Shown: one piece after another, positions 8,958 through 16,278 of the stretch | How positions within the stretch are numbered: the stretch's first letter is position 1 | Layout of the letters: each line of letters begins with the position of its first letter | Assembly (NCBI RefSeq): GCF_017313085.1 | Contig: NZ_JAFLNF010000002.1 | Coordinates: 186,001-250,000, forward strand | Direction of reading: 5' to 3' | Length of the DNA stretch: 64,000 bases | Origin: Roseibium limicola | Lineage (GTDB): Bacteria; Pseudomonadota; Alphaproteobacteria; Rhizobiales; Stappiaceae | Translations under genes and position numbers: made by a program | Notes under the pieces: generated by a model | Seen by the model: the letters and a program-made list of their open reading frames with translations, nothing else | What the model was told of the DNA's origin: nothing | Database searches by the model: none

Positions 8958-9440
8958 TCAATCCCCGACGGGTCCTGAGCGCATTTTCTTGGTCGCGCCG
9001 CGTTTTTTCTTGGTATCCAGCCGCCGCTTTTTCGACCCAAGCGTCGGACGGGTTGGCCTGCGGGTTTTCGGCACCACCAAGGCCCGGCGCAGCAAGTCGA
9101 GAAGCCGCTCGACGGCATCCTGACGGTTGCGTTCCCGCGTTCGGAAGCGGTCGGCCTGGATCAGAATTTCACCACTTTGTGTCAATCGGGAACCGGCCAG
9201 TTTCGCCGCCCTCTCCTTCACCGGTGCCGACAGGGTCTGGCTACTGCTCAAATCAAACCAGAGCTGCACCGCTGTTGAGACCTTGTTGACATTCTGACCG
9301 CCCGGCCCCGAGGCGCGGATGAACTCTTCGCGCAGGTCCTTTTCCAGAATGATCGTGCGCCCCGAAACCGCAATGGCGCCATTGGGCACCTGATGGTCGG
9401 ACTTCGGCTTGGGAGCTGAGGGGGGATTGGATGTACTCAA
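8958..9440 (-). CDS. arfB: Alternative ribosome-rescue factor / peptidyl-tRNA hydrolase ArfB
   Basis: A 160-residue class-I release-factor-like protein. The catalytic GGQ tripeptide (residues 47-49; FIRASGPGGQNVNKVSTAVQ) hydrolyses peptidyl-tRNA on stalled ribosomes. A basic C-terminal tail (RPTLGSKKRRLDTKKKRG) is the part that enters the empty mRNA channel in YaeJ/ArfB. The usual length is about 140, so this copy has a roughly 20-residue N-terminal extension. The start is TTG, overlapping the stop of the upstream TetR gene as TTGA, which implies translational coupling. Confidence 0.9.
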   Translation of the reverse strand: MSTSNPPSAPKPKSDHQVPNGAIAVSGRTIILEKDLREEFIRASGPGGQNVNKVSTAVQLWFDLSSSQTLSAPVKERAAKLAGSRLTQSGEILIQADRFRTRERNRQDAVERLLDLLRRALVVPKTRRPTRPTLGSKKRRLDTKKKRGATKKMRSGPVGD

Positions 9441-10174
9441 GAACCGGTCTCCCGAAAAGCGGCCACCGCCTGCGCTGGCGTTTCGAGCCCGAGCGAGGAC
9501 AGAACCATGGACAGAGCCGAATTTTCAGCCTCCCGGCGGAAATCCTCATCGTTGAGATCCTTGCCGGTCATCGCCAGGATCTGCGTCTGAAAATCGGCAT
9601 AATGCTGGGTGATGGCCCAGATCGACAGGATCAGGTGCAGCGGCTCCACAGGTTTGATTTTTCCGCTGGCAATCCACGTCTGGATCACCGAGATCTTGGC
9701 CTCGACCAACTGCTTCAGATCCACCTCCAGCACTCGCCGAATGCGTGGCGCACCACTCATAACTTCATTGGCAAAAAGTCTAGATGCGTCAGGACTTTGA
9801 CGAGAAGTCCTCATCTTATGCAATATGTATCCGCTCAATTCTGTGGCGGGATCGCCATCTGGATCCAAAAGCCGCAAAGGCGCCAGCCAAACGTCAAGAA
9901 TATGCTCAAGAGACTTCTCGTAAATTGCTGATTTTGAAGTAAAATAATACAGGAGATTGGATTTGGACATGCCCGCGGCGCCGGCAATCCGCTCCAGCGT
10001 CGTACCCGAATAGCCATGACGGGAAAACTCGGCCAGTGCCGCGTCGAGAAGACGCCCCCGGTTCATTTCCTGTATCCGGCTGAGGGGTTCATCCGGCGTG
10101 GTCACGGCGTTGCACTCCACGTGCCCCGCCTGGCTCTGTGCTGAAGCTCTGCGGCTTCGCGCTGTCTTGGTCAT
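9437..10174 (-). CDS. TetR family regulator, RutR-like (1)
   Basis: A 245-residue TetR protein. A non-conserved N-terminal tail of about 35 residues precedes the HTH (about 57-79; TTLERIAGAAGMSKSNLLYYF). The C-terminal domain (WLAPLRLLDPDGDPATELSGYI, IWAITQHYADFQTQI) is of the YcdC/RutR type. E. coli RutR senses uracil and thymine and controls pyrimidine use. The gene is 41 bp downstream of a second RutR-like gene, and both are divergent from a pyrimidine catabolic operon with two RutR-box palindromes. It overlaps arfB by four bases. Which of the two paralogues binds uracil is unknown. Confidence 0.85.
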   Translation of the reverse strand: MTKTARSRRASAQSQAGHVECNAVTTPDEPLSRIQEMNRGRLLDAALAEFSRHGYSGTTLERIAGAAGMSKSNLLYYFTSKSAIYEKSLEHILDVWLAPLRLLDPDGDPATELSGYILHKMRTSRQSPDASRLFANEVMSGAPRIRRVLEVDLKQLVEAKISVIQTWIASGKIKPVEPLHLILSIWAITQHYADFQTQILAMTGKDLNDEDFRREAENSALSMVLSSLGLETPAQAVAAFRETGS

Positions 10175-10215
10175 GCTTGCCTTTTAACGTACTGCCCGAC
10201 CGGCGTCATCCTGCC

Positions 10216-10893
10216 TCAAGAGGCTTCGCCCATAGGCTCCGGTGCAATTCCAACTCCCTGCAGGATAATGGAGACCACAGTTTCTTTGGCAAGGTCGAAC
10301 TGAGCATCGCTCAGCATATCCCCCTTGTTTAGCGTGTGGATCTGATGATTGAAGTCGGCATAATGCTGCGTCGTCGCCCAGATCATGTAGAGCAGCGTCC
10401 GGCCATCGATGGCCCGAATTCGCCCCTCGGAGATCCACCGGTTCAAGACCTCGATTCGACTGTTGGTCCAGTCTTCAAGCGTGGTTTCAAGATAGTCCTG
10501 GATCACTGGTGCCTGCTGCAGGATCTCATTCGCCCAGACCTTCGACCCGTTCGGAAAGCGACGCGAAATGTCCATCTTGGCGCGGATGTATCGGCTCAGG
10601 GCCTCACGCGGTTCATCGCAGTCATCAAAGGTGTCAGCCGCCTGCAGCCAGATGCGGAAAATCCGCTCGACCACCAGTCGATAAAGCGTCAACTTGGTGT
10701 CGAAATAATAATGCAGGTTGGCCTTAGGCAAGTCGGCGCGCGCCGCGATCTGCCCCATGGTGGCACCGCGAAACCCGAACTCCGCAAACACCTGCTCGGC
10801 CGCATCCAGAATTCTCTGCTCGGTTTCCCGCCGGGCAGTCGAGCGTGTTTTCGAATGAGGGTCGGACGTCAGGGTCAAGGAGCATTCTCGCAT
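10216..10893 (-). CDS. TetR family regulator, RutR-like (2)
   Basis: A 225-residue TetR regulator with HTH at about residues 46-68 (TMGQIAARADLPKANLHYYF) and a YcdC/RutR-type C-terminal domain (ALSRYIRAKMDISRRFPNGS, IWATTQHYADFNHQIHTLN). It is the nearer of two paralogous RutR-like genes to the pyrimidine operon, and its start lies 35 bp from the first of two TTGACC-N4-GGTCAA boxes. This makes it the best candidate for the direct uracil- or thymine-responsive repressor. The two paralogues share the TQHYADF motif but differ widely in their N-terminal tails. Confidence 0.87.
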   Translation of the reverse strand: MRECSLTLTSDPHSKTRSTARRETEQRILDAAEQVFAEFGFRGATMGQIAARADLPKANLHYYFDTKLTLYRLVVERIFRIWLQAADTFDDCDEPREALSRYIRAKMDISRRFPNGSKVWANEILQQAPVIQDYLETTLEDWTNSRIEVLNRWISEGRIRAIDGRTLLYMIWATTQHYADFNHQIHTLNKGDMLSDAQFDLAKETVVSIILQGVGIAPEPMGEAS

Positions 10894-10927
10894 GATCAGA
10901 AATTCATCATGCCGATTGAATTATCAT

Positions 10928-10945
10928 CTTGACCGTCTGGTCAAG
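10928..10945. promoter_or_regulatory. RutR box 1
   Basis: Perfect palindrome with arms CTTGACC and GGTCAAG around GTCT. It fits the E. coli RutR consensus of TTGACC and GGTCAA half-sites four bases apart. It lies between the divergent RutR-like gene and the pyrimidine catabolic operon. Confidence 0.75.
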
Positions 10946-10961
10946 GGTTTCTAACCTCGAT

Positions 10962-10977
10962 TTGACCGTTTGGTCAG
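10962..10977. promoter_or_regulatory. RutR box 2
   Basis: Arms TTGACC and GGTCAG around GTTT, with one mismatch in the outermost position. Its centre is 33 bp from that of box 1, about three helical turns, so two dimers could bind the same DNA face. Confidence 0.7.
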
Positions 10978-11234
10978 CTTTCGGTCGTCTTGTGGATCCA
11001 GCAAAACATGTTGTGGCCCGACTGGCAGAGGCTGCGCCGAACCAAATAAAATCAAAGGGTCAAAGAGCCCTGGCCAATGGAGCAACCGTTGGCCACTCCA
11101 GAGACACGAGCAAGCAAGGCAAAGGCAAAAGCCAGCCGCTTGCGGAACAGCACAAAGGCGGACCTCCGCCCTTTGGCGAACCAGGAAACCAGCAATCGGC
11201 CCGGCAGGAATGCCTTCGGCCGCAAGGAGGAAGC

Positions 11235-12563
11235 ATGTCCGGCGCGGCATCGACCCATACAAACAATCTCGAAGCTTTCTGGATGCCTTACACGGCGAAC
11301 CGGCAGTTCAAACAGAATCCGCGCATGTTCGTCGGCGCCAAGGACATGCATTACACCACGTCCGACGGCCGGCAGGTGCTTGACGCCACCGCAGGTCTGT
11401 GGTGCTGCAACGCTGGCCACAGCCGCCCGAAGATCGTTGAAGCGGTGCAGAACCAGGTCGCAGAGCTCGATTACGCCCCGGCGTTCCAGATGGGTCATCC
11501 GAAGGCCTTCGAGCTGGCGGCCCGCCTCGCTGCCATGGCGCCCTCACCTCTCGACCATGTGTTCTTCACCAACTCCGGCTCGGAGAGCGTCGACACGGCT
11601 CTGAAGATCGCGCTGGCCTATCAGCGCGCCATCGGCCAGGGCACCCGCACCCGTCTGATCGGTCGCGAACGCGGCTATCACGGCACCGGCTTCGGCGGCA
11701 TTTCCGTCGGCGGTATTGTCGCCAACCGCCGCACCTTCGGCACCATGCTGACCGGCGTTGACCACATGCGCCACACCCATGATCCCGAGCGCAACGCTTT
11801 CACCCGCGGAATGCCGGAAAGCGGCGCGGAATACGCCGAAGACCTGATCCGCATCATTCAGCTGCACGACGCCTCCACCATCGCGGCCGTGATCGTGGAG
11901 CCGGTCGCCGGATCCACCGGCGTGCTGATCCCGCCGAAGGGCTACCTGGAGCGGCTGCGCAAGATCTGTGACGACAACGGCATTCTGCTGATCTTCGATG
12001 AGGTCATCACCGGCTTTGGCCGTCTCGGCTCGCCCTTCGCCACCGACTATTTCGGCGTGACGCCGGATCTGGTCACCACCGCCAAGGGACTGACGTCTGG
12101 CGTCATTCCGATGGGGGCCGTGCTCTGCGCTGCCAAGATCTACGACGCCTTCATGAATGGCCCCGATCACATGATCGAGCTGTTCCACGGCTACACATAT
12201 TCAGCTCACCCGATTGCCTGTGCCGCCGCCCTTGCAACGCTCGATACCTACGACGAGGAAGGTCTGCTGACCCGGGCTGCCGATCTGGCGCAATACTGGG
12301 AAGATGGGCTGCACAGTCTGAAGGATTGCCCGAATGTCATCGACATCCGCAACCTCGGTCTGATTGGCGCCATCGAACTGTCCCCGATTGCCGGTGAGCC
12401 GACCAAGCGAGCCTTTGCCGCCTTCCTCAAGGCCTATGAAGACGGTCTGCTGATCCGCACCACCGGCGACATCATCGCGCTCTCCCCGCCCCTGATCATT
12501 TCCAAGGCGGAAATCGACGAGATCTTCGACAAGCTGCGCAAGGTGCTCACCAGCATCGATTGA
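11235..12563 (+). CDS. Omega-amino acid:pyruvate aminotransferase (beta-alanine catabolism)
   Basis: Class III PLP aminotransferase, 442 residues, close to the usual 440-450 for beta-alanine:pyruvate transaminases. N-terminal FWMPYTANRQFKQNPRMF is diagnostic of this group. The PLP lysine is K284 (TTAKGLTSG), and the cofactor aspartate is D255 (IFDEVITGFGR). It should convert beta-alanine plus pyruvate to malonate semialdehyde plus alanine, the step after the ureidopropionase encoded two genes on. The ATG was chosen for its consensus AAGGAGG; the frame is open upstream but unlike the family. First gene of the operon behind two RutR boxes. Confidence 0.88.
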   Translation: MSGAASTHTNNLEAFWMPYTANRQFKQNPRMFVGAKDMHYTTSDGRQVLDATAGLWCCNAGHSRPKIVEAVQNQVAELDYAPAFQMGHPKAFELAARLAAMAPSPLDHVFFTNSGSESVDTALKIALAYQRAIGQGTRTRLIGRERGYHGTGFGGISVGGIVANRRTFGTMLTGVDHMRHTHDPERNAFTRGMPESGAEYAEDLIRIIQLHDASTIAAVIVEPVAGSTGVLIPPKGYLERLRKICDDNGILLIFDEVITGFGRLGSPFATDYFGVTPDLVTTAKGLTSGVIPMGAVLCAAKIYDAFMNGPDHMIELFHGYTYSAHPIACAAALATLDTYDEEGLLTRAADLAQYWEDGLHSLKDCPNVIDIRNLGLIGAIELSPIAGEPTKRAFAAFLKAYEDGLLIRTTGDIIALSPPLIISKAEIDEIFDKLRKVLTSID

Positions 12564-12636
12564 TCAACTGACATTGGCGGCGGACGCGACAACGCACCGC
12601 CGCCTCCTTCAGGTTCTCTGTAAGGAGCATACAGAT

Positions 12637-12924
12637 ATGGCACGAGCACAAGCCACGGCAACCCAGCTGATCGACGATGACCGCGTCCGCGTCACCCGGT
12701 TCGACTTCGCGCCTGGCGCCGAGACCGGCTGGCACCGCCACGGCATGGACTACATCATCACCACCCTCACCGACTGTCCGATGACCCTGGAAGAGCCCGG
12801 TGGCGACAGCCGCAACGTGCTGATTCCGGCAGGCACCGTCTATCGACGCGATGAAGGCGTGGAACACAATGTCATCAACGGCGGAGAGACCGTCATGTCC
12901 TTCGTCGAAACAGAACTGAAATAG
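12637..12924 (+). CDS. Small cupin protein of the pyrimidine operon
   Basis: A 95-residue single-domain cupin. Motif 1 is AETGWHRHGMDYIITTL, with two His and an Asp as metal-ligand candidates; motif 2 is GVEHNVINGG, with one further His. The ATG follows TAAGGAG by nine bases. It is the second gene of the operon, 73 bp after the aminotransferase and 12 bp before the amidohydrolase, so co-expression is near certain. No enzyme of the classical reductive pyrimidine pathway is a cupin. A role on malonate semialdehyde or a ureide intermediate, or as a sensor, is possible, but nothing in the sequence decides this. Confidence 0.85.
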   Translation: MARAQATATQLIDDDRVRVTRFDFAPGAETGWHRHGMDYIITTLTDCPMTLEEPGGDSRNVLIPAGTVYRRDEGVEHNVINGGETVMSFVETELK

Positions 12925-12936
12925 GAGATTTCCAGT

Positions 12937-14193
12937 ATGGCAGCCCCTGGCGAAAACCTTCGGATCAACGGTGACCGGCTGTGGGACAGCCTGATGGACA
13001 TGGCCAAGATCGGGCCAGGCGTGGCCGGCGGCAACAACCGTCAGACCCTGACCGACGAAGATGCCGAAGGCCGCAAGCTGTTCCAGAAGTGGTGCGAAGA
13101 TGCCGGCATGACCATGACCGTCGACACCATGGGCAACATGTTCATGCGCCGCGAAGGCACCGATCCGCAAGCCAAGCCGGTCTATATGGGCTCCCATCTG
13201 GATACCCAGCCCACCGGCGGAAAATACGACGGCGTCCTCGGGGTTCTTGGCGGTCTCGAAGTCATCCGCACGATGAATGACCTCGGCATCAAGACCAAAC
13301 ACCCGATCGTTGTGGCCAACTGGACCAACGAGGAAGGCACACGCTTTGCGCCCGCCATGCTGGCGTCCGGCGTCTTTGCCGGAATTCATACGCAGGACTG
13401 GGCCTACGCCAAGGAAGACGCCGAGGGCAAGAGCTTCGGTGACGAGCTGAAGCGCATCGGCTGGGTCGGCGACGAGGAAGTCGGCGCCCGCAAGGACAAG
13501 ATCCACGCCATGTTCGAATTACACATCGAGCAAGGCCCGATCCTCGAAGCCGAAAACAAGGACATTGGCGTCGTCACCCACGGCCAGGGCCTGTGGTGGC
13601 TGCAGGTCACAGTCACCGGCCGCGACAGCCATACCGGCTCGACGCCGATGCCAATGCGCCGCAACGCCGGCCTCGGCATGGCCCGGATGACGGAACTGGT
13701 GCATCAGATCGCCATGAGCCACCAGCCGGCCGCCGTCGGTGCCATCGGCCACTGCGACGTCTATCCGAATTCGCGCAACGTCATCCCCGGCAAGGTGGTC
13801 TTCACCGTCGACTTCCGCTCGCCCAACCAGGACACCCTGGACGGCATGAAGGCGGAGTTTGAGGAAAAGGCACCGAAAATCGCCGAAGAACTTGGCCTCA
13901 GCGTCGACATCGAGGAAGCCGGCCACTTCGACCCGGTTACCTTCGACGAGACTTGCGTCACCGCCGTCCGAAATGCGGCCGAACGCCTGGGCTATTCGCA
14001 TCAGAATATCATTTCCGGTGCCGGACACGATGCCTGCTGGATCAACAAGGTAGCTCCAACCGCCATGATCATGTGCCCCTGTGTCGACGGTCTGTCTCAC
14101 AACGAGGCGGAAGAGATCTCCAAGGACTGGGCCAGCGCCGGAACCGACGTCCTGTTTCACGCTGTCGTCGAGACGGCGGAGATTGTTGAGTGA
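12937..14193 (+). CDS. N-carbamoyl-beta-alanine amidohydrolase (M20-type ureidopropionase)
   Basis: Zinc- or manganese-dependent amidohydrolase of the allantoate amidohydrolase/HyuC family, 418 residues. Metal ligands visible are H87 (GSHLDTQ), D98 (KYDGVLG), E133 (TNEEGTRF) and H196 (ELHIEQG), with a C-terminal His in SGAGHDACW. The segment YPNSRNVIPGKVVFTVDFRS is the dimerisation domain. It should hydrolyse N-carbamoyl-beta-alanine to beta-alanine, CO2 and ammonia, linking the dihydropyrimidinase downstream to the aminotransferase upstream. Allantoate or N-carbamoyl-L-amino acids are alternative substrates of the same family; operon context favours the first. Confidence 0.87.
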   Translation: MAAPGENLRINGDRLWDSLMDMAKIGPGVAGGNNRQTLTDEDAEGRKLFQKWCEDAGMTMTVDTMGNMFMRREGTDPQAKPVYMGSHLDTQPTGGKYDGVLGVLGGLEVIRTMNDLGIKTKHPIVVANWTNEEGTRFAPAMLASGVFAGIHTQDWAYAKEDAEGKSFGDELKRIGWVGDEEVGARKDKIHAMFELHIEQGPILEAENKDIGVVTHGQGLWWLQVTVTGRDSHTGSTPMPMRRNAGLGMARMTELVHQIAMSHQPAAVGAIGHCDVYPNSRNVIPGKVVFTVDFRSPNQDTLDGMKAEFEEKAPKIAEELGLSVDIEEAGHFDPVTFDETCVTAVRNAAERLGYSHQNIISGAGHDACWINKVAPTAMIMCPCVDGLSHNEAEEISKDWASAGTDVLFHAVVETAEIVE

Positions 14194-14207
14194 TAGATTA
14201 ATGCCGC

Positions 14208-14232
14208 GCTGTCCCGGCCTTGAGCCGGGACC
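14208..14232 (+). repeat. Left inverted hairpin of the GIY-YIG cassette
   Basis: Starts GCT and then forms a hairpin: stem GTCCCGGC, loop CTTGA, stem GCCGGGAC (14211-14231). Its inverted partner at 14557-14581 matches at 24 of 25 positions, the single difference being in the loop. Two more bases match outside each copy. It lies 15 bp after the amidohydrolase stop. Confidence 0.85.
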
Positions 14233-14262
14233 TGCAAGGACGCGAGCAGAAGGGACCGTTGC

Positions 14263-14553
14263 CTGAGCTATTTCGTCTACATCCTCGCGAACAAACCACA
14301 TGGAGCCATCTATGTTGGTAGCGCGCGGAACCTGCGAAATAGATTGAAACAGCATCAGGCCGGAATGCCAGGAAGTCACACAGCGAAGTACAACATCAAA
14401 ACGCTGGTCTACTTCGAATGTCATGACGTGGCTCTGGATGCGATCCATCGGGAACACCGCCTTAAGCGCTGGAAGAGGGCGTGGAAAGATAGATTGATCG
14501 AGGAATTCAATCCGGCATGGGAGGACATGTCGCACTTCATTCCTTTTGACTGA
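14263..14553 (+). CDS. Small GIY-YIG nuclease (UPF0213-like), non-canonical CTG start
   Basis: A stand-alone GIY-YIG domain of 96 residues when read from CTG. Visible family marks are the two tyrosines Y6 (YFVYILA) and Y17 (GAIYVG), R25 in RNLRNRLKQH, the candidate catalytic Glu E64 (HREHRLKRW), and the C-terminal KRAWKDRLIEEFNPAWEDM. No in-frame ATG, GTG or TTG precedes the GIY part; the frame opens only at 14224. The CTG follows AGAAGGGA with seven bases between, so either CTG is used or an original ATG has mutated. An internal TTG at 14344 would remove the GIY motif. The gene sits between inverted hairpin repeats inside the pyrimidine operon, unrelated to pyrimidine use. Confidence 0.75.
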   Translation: MSYFVYILANKPHGAIYVGSARNLRNRLKQHQAGMPGSHTAKYNIKTLVYFECHDVALDAIHREHRLKRWKRAWKDRLIEEFNPAWEDMSHFIPFD

Positions 14554-14556
14554 AAT

Positions 14557-14581
14557 GGTCCCGGCTCAACGCCGGGACAGC
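14557..14581 (-). repeat. Right inverted hairpin of the GIY-YIG cassette
   Basis: Inverted copy of the left hairpin: stem GTCCCGGC, loop TCAAC (GTTGA on the other strand), stem GCCGGGAC at 14558-14578. It begins four bases after the GIY-YIG stop codon, so the pair tightly encloses a 374-bp unit. Confidence 0.85.
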
Positions 14582-14640
14582 GCCGGGTTAGGTTATGTAA
14601 GGCCCAAAGGGGCCGAAGTTACAAACAAAGGGGAACAGCA

Positions 14641-16098
14641 ATGGCAACGAAGGTGATCAAGGGCGGCACGGTCGTCACCGCGGATCTGACTTACAAGGCT
14701 GACGTCAAGATCGAGGGCGAGGTGATCGTCGAGATTGGACCGAACCTTTCCGGCGACGAAACCCTGGACGCGACCGGCTGTTACATCATGCCGGGCGGCA
14801 TTGATCCGCACACCCACATGGAAATGCCCTTCATGGGCACCTTCTCCGCCGATGATTTCGACAGCGGTACACGGGCAGCGCTTGCCGGCGGCACCACCAT
14901 GCTGGTCGACTTCTGCTTGCCCGCACCGAACCAGTCCCTGCTGGAAGCCTTCCAGGCCTGGGACAACAAGTCGACCATGGCGCACTGCGACTATTCCTTC
15001 CACATGGCGATCACCTGGTGGGGCGAGCAGGTCTTCAACGAGATGGAGACTGTGGTCAAGGAAAAGGGCATCAACACGTTCAAGCACTTCATGGCCTACA
15101 AGGGTGCGCTGATGGTGCAGGACGACGAGATGTATGCGTCCTTCAAGCGCTGCGCCGCCCTTGGCGCCATGCCGCTGGTCCATGCCGAAAACGGTGACGT
15201 GGTCGCCGACCTCTCCGCCCAGCTTCTGGCTGAAGGCAACAACGGGCCGGAAGCCCATGCCTATTCCCGCCCGCCCCAGGTGGAAGGCGAAGCCACCAAC
15301 CGCGCCATCATGATTGCAGACATGGCCGGCGTTCCGCTCTACGTGGTGCACACATCCTGCGAAGAATCCCACGAAGCCATCCGCCGCGCCCGCCAGCAGG
15401 GCAAGCGCGTCTATGGCGAACCGCTGATCCAGCATCTGACTCTGGATGAAAGCGAATATTTCAACAAGGACTGGGATCACGCCGCCCGCCGTGTCATGTC
15501 GCCTCCGTTCCGCAACAAGCAGCACCAGGACAGCCTTTGGGCCGGTCTGGCGAGCGGCTCCCTGCAGGTGGTCGCGACCGACCACTGCGCTTTCACCACG
15601 GATCAGAAGCGTTATGGGGTTGGCGACTTTACCAAGATCCCGAATGGCACCGGCGGATTGGAAGATCGCCTGCCGATGCTGTGGACTTACGGCGTCTCCA
15701 CCGGTCGCCTGACGATGAACGAATTCGTCGCCGTCACCTCGACAAACATCGCCAAGATTCTGAATGTCTACCCGAAGAAGGGCGCCGTGCTCGTCGGGGC
15801 GGACGCGGATCTGGTGGTCTGGGATCCGGAAAAGTCCAAGACAATCTCCGCCAGCACCCAGCAGTCGGCCATCGACTACAACGTGTTTGAAGGCAAGACC
15901 GTCAAGGGCCTGCCGCGCTACACCCTGACCCGCGGCAAGGTCGCCGTCGAAGACGGCACGATGAAGTCCGAACAGGGCCACGGCAAGTTCGTCAAACGCG
16001 AACCTTACCCGGCCGTCAACAAGGCGCTGTCCACCTGGAAGGAGCTCACATCTCCACGCAAGGTGGAACGCACCGGCATCCCGGCAACGGGCGTCTAA
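14641..16098 (+). CDS. Dihydropyrimidinase (D-hydantoinase)
   Basis: Cyclic-amidohydrolase TIM-barrel enzyme of 485 residues, the typical length. The binuclear zinc site is complete: H57 and H59 (GGIDPHTHMEMPF), the carbamylated lysine K154 (FKHFMAYKG), H181 (LVHAENGD), H237 (VVHTSC) and D314 (VATDHCAFT). It opens the ring of 5,6-dihydrouracil or dihydrothymine to N-carbamoyl-beta-amino acids. AAGGGG stands nine bases before the ATG. The operon lacks the NAD-dependent dihydropyrimidine dehydrogenase genes (preT, preA), which must lie elsewhere if the pathway starts from uracil. Hydantoins are alternative substrates. Confidence 0.92.
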   Translation: MATKVIKGGTVVTADLTYKADVKIEGEVIVEIGPNLSGDETLDATGCYIMPGGIDPHTHMEMPFMGTFSADDFDSGTRAALAGGTTMLVDFCLPAPNQSLLEAFQAWDNKSTMAHCDYSFHMAITWWGEQVFNEMETVVKEKGINTFKHFMAYKGALMVQDDEMYASFKRCAALGAMPLVHAENGDVVADLSAQLLAEGNNGPEAHAYSRPPQVEGEATNRAIMIADMAGVPLYVVHTSCEESHEAIRRARQQGKRVYGEPLIQHLTLDESEYFNKDWDHAARRVMSPPFRNKQHQDSLWAGLASGSLQVVATDHCAFTTDQKRYGVGDFTKIPNGTGGLEDRLPMLWTYGVSTGRLTMNEFVAVTSTNIAKILNVYPKKGAVLVGADADLVVWDPEKSKTISASTQQSAIDYNVFEGKTVKGLPRYTLTRGKVAVEDGTMKSEQGHGKFVKREPYPAVNKALSTWKELTSPRKVERTGIPATGV

Positions 16099-16107
16099 TG
16101 CCGTATT

Positions 16108-16145
16108 CCCCTCCCCATTGTGGGGAGGGGTTAGGGGTGGAGGGG
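16108..16145 (+). repeat. C-rich palindromic repeat, copy 1
   Basis: Palindrome CCCCTCCCCA facing TGGGGAGGGG, followed by TTAGGGGTGGAGGGG. It starts nine bases after the dihydropyrimidinase stop. An inverted second copy lies at 16303-16340, inside the start of the next gene. The stem-loop could weakly terminate or stabilise the upstream message. Confidence 0.7.
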
Positions 16146-16278
16146 CAGATTTTTCGCCACCGGCTGGTGAATGCCGCCCCAAGCAGGCTAAAACACACCG
16201 CATGTGATGACCGGTGACCTTTCCTCAATCGTTTGGCGGTTGAACGGAGCAGATTTGGAAAGATTTAGGGGCAACGAA

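Larger units (their letters stand above)
10894..11234 (+). promoter_or_regulatory. Leader and control region of the pyrimidine operon
   Basis: A 341-bp stretch without a convincing gene. Its first 85 bp hold two RutR-box palindromes, listed separately. The remaining 257 bp are a long untranslated leader. A frame from 10929 runs open into the aminotransferase, but its encoded residues are low-complexity (many Lys, Gln, Pro) and match no family. A consensus AAGGAGG stands at 11224-11230 before the ATG at 11235. Confidence 0.6.

Noticed and set aside
10929..11234. N-terminal extension of the beta-alanine aminotransferase
   Set aside because: The extension is low complexity, overlaps the RutR boxes, and the internal ATG has a consensus AAGGAGG.
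14593..16203. A 536-residue minus-strand frame opposite the dihydropyrimidinase
   Set aside because: Antisense shadow of a GC-rich gene whose full metal site is on the plus strand; the antisense product is rich in His, Gly and Asp without domain motifs.
16204..16278. Longer ABC ATPase start (GTG 16204 or ATG 16207)
   Set aside because: No ribosome binding site; TTAGGGG lies properly spaced before GTG 16279. It would still include the repeat-encoded segment.
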